From Rhodospirillales bacterium (GTDB lineage Bacteria; Pseudomonadota; Alphaproteobacteria; Rhodospirillales; Shumkoniaceae): a DNA stretch of 64,000 nt. This document shows, in pieces, positions 8,688 to 16,300 of this stretch. Every line of letters starts with the position of its first letter. Position 1 is the stretch's first letter. The stretch spans positions 1 to 64,000 of the forward strand of contig JACZKS010000106.1 in assembly GCA_014859895.1 (NCBI GenBank), in the 5' to 3' direction. A program made the translations under genes and the position numbers. Below the pieces are notes generated by a model. It was not told the origin of the DNA. It made no database searches and saw only the letters and a program-made list of their open reading frames with translations.

Positions 8688-9038
8688 TTACTTACGGGCG
8701 TAGCCGCCATCAGGCTTTTTGAAGTAGGTGCCGGCCGGGGCAGTGCCGGCGAGTTCCAGGGCATAGATCTTGCCGACTTCCTCCACCGGTACGCCCTGGC
8801 TGGCCGCCCGCTGGCGATAGATGTCGAACCGCTTGGCGTTGACCTGCCTGACCAGGCGCTCGGCATCGGCCGAGGTCTGGCCGGAGCGCACCTCCACCAG
8901 CCCGTCGGGACGCTCGGCAACGATCCCCTGGGCGCGGTACTCGTCCAGCATCGAGGCGGCGCCAGCCGGCGGAACCGCCACGCACAGCACCCATGCCGCC
9001 AGGATCGCACCCACCACCACTCTTGCCGCGCCAGCCAT
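8688..9038 (-). CDS. ydbL: YdbL-family (DUF1318) periplasmic protein
   Basis: This is a 116-residue protein with a signal peptide (cleavage probably after PPAGA) and the DUF1318 core: GIVAERPDGLVEVRSG, then a conserved NAKRFDIYRQRAA block and VGKIYALE near the end. In enterobacteria YdbL works with the AsmA-like YdbH and lipoprotein YnbE in envelope lipid transport. Here it directly follows ynbE, but no ydbH is adjacent. The ATG with AGAGG seven bases upstream was preferred to one lying inside that site. Confidence 0.8.
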   Translation of the reverse strand: MAGAARVVVGAILAAWVLCVAVPPAGAASMLDEYRAQGIVAERPDGLVEVRSGQTSADAERLVRQVNAKRFDIYRQRAASQGVPVEEVGKIYALELAGTAPAGTYFKKPDGGYARK

Positions 9039-9048
9039 GGTCATCCCT

Positions 9049-9282
9049 CTAAAAGATGTCATTGTTCTTGCGGATATCGTCTTCGGCCTGCCGCTCCAGC
9101 TTAACGCGCACCTCGGCGTCGACCTTCACATTCAGATTGATGGTGATGGGCTCCGAGGGCGGCTGGATGCGCACCGTCGGCTCGCAGGCCGCGAGAACGA
9201 GAAGCGCCAGCAGCGCCACGCCCCGTGCGGGCCGCAACGCGCCTTGAACAAGGGTCAAAACAAGCTGCATCTGGATGGCCAT
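9049..9282 (-). CDS. ynbE: YnbE-like outer-membrane lipoprotein
   Basis: This is a small lipoprotein of about 77 residues. A hydrophobic segment ends in a lipobox (LLVLAACE), and after the Cys comes the family block VRIQPPSEPITINLNVKVDAEV. YnbE forms amyloid-like beta strands that cap the YdbH lipid bridge in E. coli. The exact start is uncertain because no strong ribosome site is seen; the family would allow a start about 12 bases later. It is transcribed just ahead of ydbL. Confidence 0.78.
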   Translation of the reverse strand: MAIQMQLVLTLVQGALRPARGVALLALLVLAACEPTVRIQPPSEPITINLNVKVDAEVRVKLERQAEDDIRKNNDIF

Positions 9283-9564
9283 GATCAAAGGGTATGGCGC
9301 GCGCGACCATACGCCGGCAGGCTCGGCAAGGCGATTGCGCACGTCAATGCGTTCGACGCCGGGAAGTCCGGGTCCCCCACCAGAGGACCGATGACCAACG
9401 CCCGTGGAACGTCGCGCCCGGCCACATCGGCCGTCGCGTCCCCCCCCGCCAGCGGTGCCGGCAGGACGCCGCCGCGCTGGCCATGAATTCTCTCGTCGCC
9501 AGCGCGACGCCGGTCAGCCACCCGATCGCGCACCGCGCCCGCATGGCGCCGGCGGCGGGGATGC

Positions 9565-9702
9565 TCATTTGCTGATCTTGTTTCCGGTCGAGCGCAGGTT
9601 GTCGCCCGTATCCTGTTTGGCTCCCTGCCAGGTGTCGCTGCATGCGGCGACACCGGTGATGAGCGACAGCGCGAACAGGGAAATGAGGATTCGGCGCAGC
9701 AT
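9565..9702 (-). CDS. Entericidin-type lipoprotein (EcnA/B family)
   Basis: This is a 45-residue lipoprotein. The leader MLRRILISLFALSLITG precedes the lipobox GVAAC, followed by SDTWQGAKQDTGDN, the signature of entericidin A/B-like proteins. These stationary-phase peptides are anchored in the envelope and linked to stress or programmed lysis. GGAG lies eight bases before the ATG. A TTCCGA box sits 134 bases upstream in the same orientation. The gene stands alone. Confidence 0.85.
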   Translation of the reverse strand: MLRRILISLFALSLITGVAACSDTWQGAKQDTGDNLRSTGNKISK

Positions 9703-9835
9703 GGCAATCTCCTGGAGTTTGGGGTGGCGCCGGCGGGAAGGACGCGCTGCGGCCGAAAGACCAGCGGCGCTTGATCGGCCTTCTCATCCGGCGGATGGAC
9801 AGGGATCCACTGTGGTCCCGGACGGCCGACCGGCG

Positions 9836-9852
9836 ATAGCGTCGGAAACTAC
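9836..9852 (-). promoter_or_regulatory. TTCCGA box upstream of the entericidin gene
   Basis: The minus-strand box reads GTAGTTTCCGACGCTAT, with an intact left half and a near-intact right half. No convincing TAnnnT is seen at the usual 19–21 base distance, unlike most copies. Confidence 0.55.
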
Positions 9853-9883
9853 GCAGAACCGCGTGGCCCGGCGCCGCCGATCG

Positions 9884-10354
9884 TCACGAACGAGGCCCCG
9901 ATGGCGGCGAAGCGGTGTTGGAAAAGGGGGCGCGGCCGTTATCGGGCTCCGCCGGAGTCCGGGAGGCCTGAATGAAGTACTGGGCACCCATCAGCAGGAC
10001 CATCGCGACCACGAAGAGGATGGTGCGGGTTTTCATCTTCCTGGGCTCGCGGGACTGGGCTTTGGAGCCGACCCAGCGCGGCAGAAGCGCGATCAGTCGG
10101 GCCGCCATCGCCTCCGGATCGGGCCGAGCCGAAGGCCCCTCGGGTAACTCCGCGATCACCGACGCCAACTGGTCGGTCGCCGTTCGCACCGGCAATTGCG
10201 CCAGTTTGGCGGCCTCCCGCCAAGGGTCGACGTTGCGCCGCGCCAACACCGAAAGGACGGTCAGCAGCATTCCGTTTCCATCCTCGCCGACGGGCGCGAA
10301 CAGGAACTCGTTGAACTCGGGCCCCATCCGGGGAACTGTGGAAGAACGCGTCAT
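9884..10354 (-). CDS. Hypothetical membrane-anchored protein
   Basis: This is a 156-residue protein. The N-terminal ~75 residues form a conserved soluble domain (MGPEFNEFLFAPVGEDGNGM, then LTVLSVLARRNVDPWREAAKLA and ATDQLASVIAELPEG). A basic linker, one membrane helix (about 107–125) and a short polar tail follow. The same N-terminal block recurs, as far as I know, in many uncharacterised proteobacterial proteins. The real start could be the internal Met of MGPEF. No function can be assigned. Confidence 0.65.
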   Translation of the reverse strand: MTRSSTVPRMGPEFNEFLFAPVGEDGNGMLLTVLSVLARRNVDPWREAAKLAQLPVRTATDQLASVIAELPEGPSARPDPEAMAARLIALLPRWVGSKAQSREPRKMKTRTILFVVAMVLLMGAQYFIQASRTPAEPDNGRAPFSNTASPPSGPRS

Positions 10355-10417
10355 GCCATTCCCCTGAAACTCATTGCCTCGGCCGGTTGCCGCGCCCCGC
10401 TGGCGCGAAACCGCCTG

Positions 10418-11113
10418 CTAAAACAACACGCACGTGTCCTGCTGCTTTTTCCGTTGCTCCTGGTAGGGCCGGTCGCAATCCCAGCCGTCACCGGTATAAT
10501 TAAGATGGGCGTTTTCCGGCACCGTCACGGCGACGCAAGCCGTCTCGACCGCCCGATAGCCGCGATCGCATTTCCATCCCAGTTCGGAGGACGAGGCCGT
10601 GTACCGTGCGTTTGCCGGCACTTTCACGGCGAGGCACGTCTCACCCGCCGGGCGATACCCGCGATCGCATTCCCAGCCCGAACCGTACGCGGCCTCCGTC
10701 AGGTATCCGTTGCGGGGGACCTTGACGGCGACGCAGACCTCGTCGGCCTCGCGGTATCCGTGGTCGCATTCCCATCGGTCGCCGGCTGCGCTCAGATAGG
10801 CGTTGGCCGGCACCATGATGGCGGCGCAGGCCTCCTCGGCCTGCCGATATCCCCGAGCGCATTCCCAACCGCGTCCGAAGGACTGCCCGGTCAAGTACGC
10901 GTTGGCCGGCAGCTTGATGGCGACGCAGGTCCCGCCGTCCTTAAGATAGCCCCGGCCGCACTCCCATCCGCCCCCATAGCTCCTCGCGCGGGCATTGTCG
11001 GGCATGGCGACAGTGCCGCCTTGGGCGAACGCGCCGCCCGGTGCCACGGTCAAAAGCGCCAGTAGAATCAGGAAAGGAAGGAAGATGGCGTGGGATGTTG
11101 GTGCTCCGCTCAT
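10418..11113 (-). CDS. Secreted protein made of six Cys-rich tandem repeats
   Basis: The 231-residue protein has a signal peptide (hydrophobic core FLPFLILLALLTVAPGGAFA). It then has six repeats of about 33–36 residues of the form GWECxRGYRxxxxxCVAVxVPxNAYL. Each repeat has two cysteines that could pair in the oxidising periplasm. The last repeat is shortened (WDCDRPY…DTCVLF). Repeats of this kind occur in exported proteins of unknown function and may mediate binding. AGGAG lies six bases before the chosen ATG. The protein is probably periplasmic or surface-exposed. Confidence 0.7.
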   Translation of the reverse strand: MSGAPTSHAIFLPFLILLALLTVAPGGAFAQGGTVAMPDNARARSYGGGWECGRGYLKDGGTCVAIKLPANAYLTGQSFGRGWECARGYRQAEEACAAIMVPANAYLSAAGDRWECDHGYREADEVCVAVKVPRNGYLTEAAYGSGWECDRGYRPAGETCLAVKVPANARYTASSSELGWKCDRGYRAVETACVAVTVPENAHLNYTGDGWDCDRPYQEQRKKQQDTCVLF

Positions 11114-11239
11114 GGGCGGCTCCTTCTCGTATGCAAGATGCCGGCGCAAGACGCGGCCCGATCGCACACTTCCGGACGGCCGTTCACCCCGGACGAACGA
11201 TTCCCGTTCGTCTTTAGCCTCACCTCGGTGGGTTGGGGG

Positions 11240-11434
11240 CTACCCGCGCCGTTGCCCGTGGGGCGCGGATGCGGTCTCGGCGGGCGCGGCCGGGTGATCG
11301 GCGGCCGGAACATCCTCGGGCTTGATGTCGATCATGTGTTTGGCGGAAGCGCGCTCGAAAGCGAATTCCTTCTTTTGTTTGGCAGAAGCGCGCGCGATAA
11401 CGAATTCCTTGGTGGCCAGTTCCTTGAATGACAT
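11240..11434 (-). CDS. Small hypothetical protein with an internal duplication
   Basis: This is a 64-residue polar protein. Its N-terminal part contains two similar helical units, KEFVIARASAKQ and KEFAFERASAKH, separated by 12 residues. An acidic Pro/Ala-rich tail follows. The ATG used (MSFKEL) has AAGGA nine bases upstream; an earlier ATG would add seven residues. The upstream DNA is unusually AT-rich and contains a perfect TATAAT about 40 bases from the start. Family and function are unknown. Confidence 0.5.
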   Translation of the reverse strand: MSFKELATKEFVIARASAKQKKEFAFERASAKHMIDIKPEDVPAADHPAAPAETASAPHGQRRG

Positions 11435-11454
11435 GAGGTATCGATCCTTCATCT

Positions 11455-11600
11455 GCGTCAATAATTTGACGCCATTATACATATGGAACAATAATATTTA
11501 TGTACAATGAGATGGGTAATTTATTATTTCAATAAATATCTATGTCGGTCTTTTATTCACAAATACTTGTTTTTTGCATCTAAAATACGGCCATTTGTCT
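11455..11600 (-). promoter_or_regulatory. AT-rich island with consensus -10 element
   Basis: About 145 bases are strikingly AT-rich in an otherwise GC-rich window. On the minus strand a perfect TATAAT lies at 11479–11474, 40 bases before the small gene that starts at 11434. I see no well-spaced -35 and no credible coding frame in it. Low melting stability or foreign origin are both possible. Confidence 0.45.
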
Positions 11601-11728
11601 GGCCATTTCGAGATCAGATCCCTCCTCACCACGGAGGCCGATCCTTCGAGAGGCCGGCTGCGCCGGCTCCTCAGGAAGAGGTGCCCATTGCTTTCAGCGT
11701 GTTGGCTCATCTTCAGTCGGGCGTCTGA

Positions 11729-11770
11729 GTAGAATCCGAATCTACCGTCATTCGTGCTCCCCGATATTCT
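11729..11770 (+). promoter_or_regulatory. TTCCGA box with -10-like element, upstream of a decayed PRC-barrel gene
   Basis: The box GTAGAATCCGAATCTAC (11729–11745) is the most nearly symmetric copy. TATTCT follows after 19 bases at 11765–11770. The next gene on this strand starts 43 bases later. Confidence 0.7.
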
Positions 11771-11812
11771 CGACTTGGTGAGAGAAAACGCCCAAGAGGA
11801 CGGAGACCGATC

Positions 11813-12040
11813 ATGGCCGACGCCGCCCCGAAGACCACAGGATCCCGCATCGCCGCCGGCCCGATCAAGAACAGCAATGTCTATAATCTGGCGGGACAAA
11901 AGCTGGAAACCGTGGACGACAACAGGATCGGCGGGAATATCGGCCGCGCGACGAAGGCAAAGAGCTTTCTCGACTTGGGTGAGGGGCCCATCCGCTACCC
12001 TAGGACGCTCCCGAAATCCGACAGGACCAGGGGCGGCTGA
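11813..12040 (+). pseudogene. Degraded PRC-barrel protein
   Basis: The open frame gives 75 residues. It opens like a PRC-barrel stress protein (IAAGPIKNSNVYNLAGQKLETVDD), but the second half (GRATKAKSFLDLGEGPIRYP) keeps only scattered matches to the usual SGRVAYAVMSFGGFLGIGE–PLPW block. This suggests small deletions and frame changes. PRC-barrel domains of this type are normally about 110–130 residues. A second, apparently intact PRC-barrel gene lies at 22760–23209. The upstream box is intact, so transcription may continue. It could instead be a short but functional variant. Confidence 0.55.
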
Positions 12041-12180
12041 GACTTCGACGGTTTCCTCATGAAGCCGGGCCAGGTCATGTGTTCGGGCGAGCTCCGTATG
12101 CCATGGGGGCGACCTGCCGCCCGCGTCCGGGTGGCCTCGCTGAGCGCGGTTGACCACGGAGAGGCGAACATTTCGTCTGA

Positions 12181-12223
12181 GTATATTCCGACCCTCCGCC
12201 CCTTTATCGCCGTTCGCTATGGT
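12181..12223 (+). promoter_or_regulatory. TTCCGA box with -10-like element, upstream of the 80-residue frame and luxR-type gene
   Basis: The box GTATATTCCGACCCTCC (12181–12197) is followed after 20 bases by TATGGT (12218–12223). It points toward a short frame with a strong ribosome site and, beyond it, the LuxR-type regulator gene. That arrangement would allow feedback if this regulator binds the box. Confidence 0.6.
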
Positions 12224-12323
12224 CGAATGAATGGAGGAAGCGTCCGAAAGCGCACTCCCCCGCGGTGGGGGGGTGCCTGTTGGCCGGAGTCCAGTGTGAA
12301 GCCGATTCGCCAGGGAGGTAGCC

Positions 12324-12566
12324 ATGAACGCAGCGCCAAGGGGCAATATCTGGGTCTTCTATCTTGCGGCCCGAGCCGTGATCGATGACTGCGACTCATC
12401 TGACAAAGCCGATAGCCTCGTCCCCGACGACTTGTTCGCGCCCGACGCAAACGATGAAGACCGCCGCCAACAGAGTGATTCTACCGGGCGTCACGAGGGG
12501 CGCACCCGGCGCGGCGCCCGGAATCGAACTCGCGACAAGGTCGTTTCCAGGGGATCGATCTGTTGA
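12324..12566 (+). CDS. Possible 80-residue protein of unknown function
   Basis: A strong GGGAGG site lies 5 bases before the ATG, and a boxed promoter lies about 100 bases upstream, so translation here is plausible. The first 45 residues are acidic and look protein-like (SSDKADSLVPDDLFAPDAND). The rest is Arg-rich and looks like out-of-frame sequence. It may be the 5' part of a broken gene or a leader to the regulator downstream. No family was recognised. Confidence 0.35.
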   Translation: MNAAPRGNIWVFYLAARAVIDDCDSSDKADSLVPDDLFAPDANDEDRRQQSDSTGRHEGRTRRGARNRTRDKVVSRGSIC

Positions 12567-12651
12567 ATTGGCTGTTCGGGCGGATGACGAAATCCGCCCG
12601 CCACGTGTGAGAAATTGGGGAAGCACCGCAATGCCATGCGGGGGGAATGAC

Positions 12652-13248
12652 ATGCCGACAACGATCAACCGATCGACGACCGTTCATTGCGGGGGAAGCG
12701 CTGCAAATTGGGGAACCCGGATCTATCTCGTGGTCAAATGCGCGAAGGAGGCCGTCGAGGGCCGCGGCGTCGACGGAGACGCCAGGCACATCGTCCCCGT
12801 GGTGTCATTCCGGGAAGCCGACACGGAGGACATCCATCACTTGGCCGCGACGCTTCCTCTTGCCGATATCCTCTCGCGTCTCGATGCATTGGCGGTCGGG
12901 GGCGACGGCCGGAAGGCCACACCCAAAACCTCCGGCGGCGGAGCGGGCTCCCGGCAACCGCGGCCGGTCGCACCGGCCGTCGAAGATGGGCGCGCTCCGA
13001 AACGCCGCCTGACGGCGCGCCAATGCGAGATTCTCCTGGCTCTCAAGGACGGGGCGACGAACAAGGAGATCGCCCGGAGGCTGGGCATCCTGGAAAGCAC
13101 GGTCAAAGTGCATTTGAAACAGGCCTACCGCCAGTTGGGGGTGAAGAACCGCACGCAGGCCGCCATGTTCGCCATCCAACACATGGCAGGCCATGCCGAA
13201 GGGGAGCATCGTTCCGATGGAACCCCGGCTTTTGCTTCCGGAGAGTGA
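12652..13248 (+). CDS. Orphan LuxR-family transcriptional regulator
   Basis: The 198-residue protein ends in a clear LuxR/FixJ-type helix-turn-helix (RLTARQCEILLALKDGATNK, then EIARRLGILESTVKVHLKQAYRQLGV, about residues 120–180). The N-terminal ~110 residues do not form a recognisable receiver domain: the acidic pocket and phosphorylatable Asp are not evident, and a Gly/Ser/Pro linker precedes the HTH. It may be a truncated response regulator or bind DNA without phosphorylation. The start is uncertain, and another ATG lies 21 bases upstream. It is one of two candidate readers of the TTCCGA box found across this island. Confidence 0.75.
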   Translation: MPTTINRSTTVHCGGSAANWGTRIYLVVKCAKEAVEGRGVDGDARHIVPVVSFREADTEDIHHLAATLPLADILSRLDALAVGGDGRKATPKTSGGGAGSRQPRPVAPAVEDGRAPKRRLTARQCEILLALKDGATNKEIARRLGILESTVKVHLKQAYRQLGVKNRTQAAMFAIQHMAGHAEGEHRSDGTPAFASGE

Positions 13249-13367
13249 CACCCATCGGCGGGGAAACCGGCAGCGCATGCTGAATTCTCGATGCCGCGGA
13301 CGTTCTGTGCTAAAATCCCGACATCTTGCTACCTCGGGTGAAGCGCGGGGGCGGGAAAGAGGGGACA

Positions 13368-16300
13368 ATGACCGGCCGACGCCGACACCTACGGGACGAC
13401 GGCAACGCACGGTCGCGAGACGAGCGTGCGCCTTCGCACGCGACGTCGCGGGACCCCAGCGATTTTCCGGTGATCGGCATCGGCGCTTCGGCCGGCGGCC
13501 TTGAGTCCTTCCAGAAGTTCTTCGATGCGCTGCCTGCCGACAGCGGCATTGCCATCATCCTGATCCAGCATCTCGATCCGACCCATCAGAGCATGATGGT
13601 CGAACTGCTGGCGGGGCACACGCCGATGAAAGTACAGCACGCCGCCGACGGGATGGAGGTCGAGCGCGGCTGTGTCTATGTCATTCCCCCCGGGGTTTAT
13701 CTGTCGATGCGCGAGGGCGCGCTGCGGCTTTCCAAGCCGCGCGAGCGCCACGGCGCGCGCCTGCCGTTCGACTTCCTGCTGCACTCGCTGGCCGAAGAGC
13801 TGGGTGAGCGGGCCATCTGCGTGGTTCTTTCGGGGACGGGGTCCGACGGCAGCCTCGGGCTCAAGTCGGTGAAGGAAAAATGCGGGCTCGTCATTGCCCA
13901 GGACCCCGACGAGGCGCCCTTCGACGGCATGCCGCGAAGCGCCATCATGACCGGCGCCGTGGACCTCGTGCTGCCGGTGGCGAAAATTCCCGAGGCCCTC
14001 GTCAAGTACGGCCGGCGGATGACACTCACGCGCACGCGGAATGGATCGCTTCGGCGGGGTGCGGCGGAGGATTGGCTGCCCGAGATCATCGATCTTCTGC
14101 GCACCAAGACCGCCCATGATTTTGCGCCCTACAAGCTGGGCACGCTGCAGCGCCGGATCGAACGGCGCATGGCGATGGCAACGATCGAGACCGACGACAT
14201 GGACCGGTATCTCGACGTGCTGAGGAGCGACACCGGCGAGCTCGACCTTCTCGCCAAGGATCTGCTCATCAACGTCACCAGCTTCTTTCGCGATCCCAAG
14301 GTGTTCGACCAGTTGGCGGAGAAGATTGTTCCCCACATGGTCAGCAGCCAGCGTCCCGATCTGCCGCTGCGCATCTGGGTTCCCGGATGCAGCACCGGCG
14401 AGGAGGCCTATTCCCTTGCCATGCTGTTGCGCGAGGGGATGACGACGGCCAAACGCAACCTCAAGCTGCAGATTTTCGCCTCCGACGTCGACCCCGATGC
14501 CGTCGCCGTGGCCCGAGAGGGCCTCTATCCGGAAACGATCGGGGCGGACGTGTCGCCGGAACGGCTTGCCCGCTTCTTCACCAAGGAGGATGCCGGGTAC
14601 CGGGTCGTGCCCGATCTGCGCTCCTCGGTGATCTTCACGGTCCAGGATCTGCTGGCCGATCCACCATTCTCCCGTCTCGACCTGATCTCCTGCCGGAACC
14701 TCCTCATTTATCTGCAGCCTGCGGCCCAGGCGCAAGTGATCTCGCTTTTCCACTTCGCGCTGCGCGAGGGCGGCGTTCTTCTTCTCGGCAGCTCGGAGAC
14801 GGTCGGCGACGCCGAAGGCCGCTTCGAGGTGATCGCCAAGGCCGAGCGGCTCTATCGGCACATCGGTCGCAGCCGGCCGGGGGAACTTGGTTTTGCTCTG
14901 AACACCGCCGATGGCGTGCGGGTCCCGGTGCGCCTGGGGCAAGGCCATCCCCCCTCGCACCAAGCCGTTCTTGCCGACCTTTGCCGGCAATTGGTGCTGG
15001 AGACCTATGCGCCGGCGGCGGTCCTGATCAACCGCAGGCTTGAGTGCCTCTATTCCCTGGGGCCGACGGACCGTTATCTGCGCGTGGTGCCGGGACACCC
15101 CACCCACGACGTCGTGGCCATGGCGCGCGAGGGCGTGGGAACTCGGCTCAGCTTGGCAATCGAACAGGCCATTCAGAAGAACGCGCGCGTCGTGGTTGCC
15201 GGTAGTCAGACGAGCCAGGACGACAACGCGCCTTCGTTTACCATCGCCGTACAGCCGGTTCCGAGCGAAGGGGAAGACCTGCTGCTGGTCAGCTTTATTG
15301 ACGAACCGAAGCGTGAGCGGAAACGGCGCCGCGCTGTCGCAGCACGGGACGTTTCGCGGGTCGCCGAGCTTGAGCAGGAGCTCAAATCCGCCAGAACGGA
15401 GCTTCAGGTCGCCATCCGCAAGCTCGAGATATCCTCCGAAGAGCAGAAGGCGATCAACGAAGAGGCGTTGTCGGTCAACGAGGAATACCAATCGACGAAT
15501 GAGGAGCTGGTCACCTCGAAGGAGGAATTGCAGTCGCTCAACGAGGAACTTACCGCGCTCAACAGCCAACTCCAGGAAGCCCTGGAGCAGCAGCGGACGA
15601 CGTCGAACGATCTGCAGAACGTTCTCTACAGCACCGATGTCGCGACGCTCTTCCTCGACGCCAACTTGCATATCCGCTTCTTCACGCCGGCCACCAAGGC
15701 GTTGTTCAGCGTCATTCCCAGCGACATCGGGCGGCCGCTCGGAGACCTCAGTTCGCTGGCCGCCGATGGCGCTCTTATGGCGGATGCCCAGACAGTGCTG
15801 CAGACCTTGGCGCCGATCGAGCGCGAGATCAAAGCGCATACCGGCGCCTGGTATGTCCGTCGCATCCTGCCCTACCGCACCCAGGACAATGGGATCGAGG
15901 GCGTCGTCATCACCTTCACCGATATCACCGACCGGCGGCACGTGTCGGACGCCCTGGAAACGGCCCGGCGGCAGGCCCAACTGGCCAATGTCGCGAAATC
16001 GCGCTTTCTCGCCGCCGCCAGCCATGACCTCCGCCAGCCCCTGCAAACCCTGACCCTGCTTCAGGGGCTTCTGGTTAAGAACGTCGAGGGAGAGAAAGCC
16101 CAAAAGCTGCTCGCCCGCTTCGACGAAACGCTGGCCGCCATGTCAGGCATGCTGAACGCGCTGCTCGACATCAACCAGATCGAGGCCGGCACGGTCCGCC
16201 CCGACAAGACGATCTTCCCGGTCAACGACCTGCTTGAGCGCTTAAGGGACGAATTCACCTATCACGCGCACGCCCAGGAGCTTTCCCTGCACGTCGTCTC

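Noticed and set aside
11507..11728. 73-codon frame across the AT-rich island
   Set aside because: It has no ribosome site and low-complexity aromatic and Arg-rich content. It is most likely chance in AT-rich DNA.
12245..12300. GC hairpin CCCCC-GCGGT-GGGGG as a terminator
   Set aside because: No T-run follows on either strand, and a gene with a good ribosome site starts just downstream.
12505..12545. tRNA T-arm-like sequence on the minus strand (GCGAGTTCGATTCCGGGCG)
   Set aside because: The flanking bases do not form the 5-bp T stem and no acceptor, D or anticodon arms can be folded. At most it is a remnant, and chance is likely.
13389..16103. 904-codon open frame on the minus strand
   Set aside because: It is antisense to the CheB–CheR–kinase gene and reflects GC-rich codon bias. 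It shows no domain and no ribosome site.
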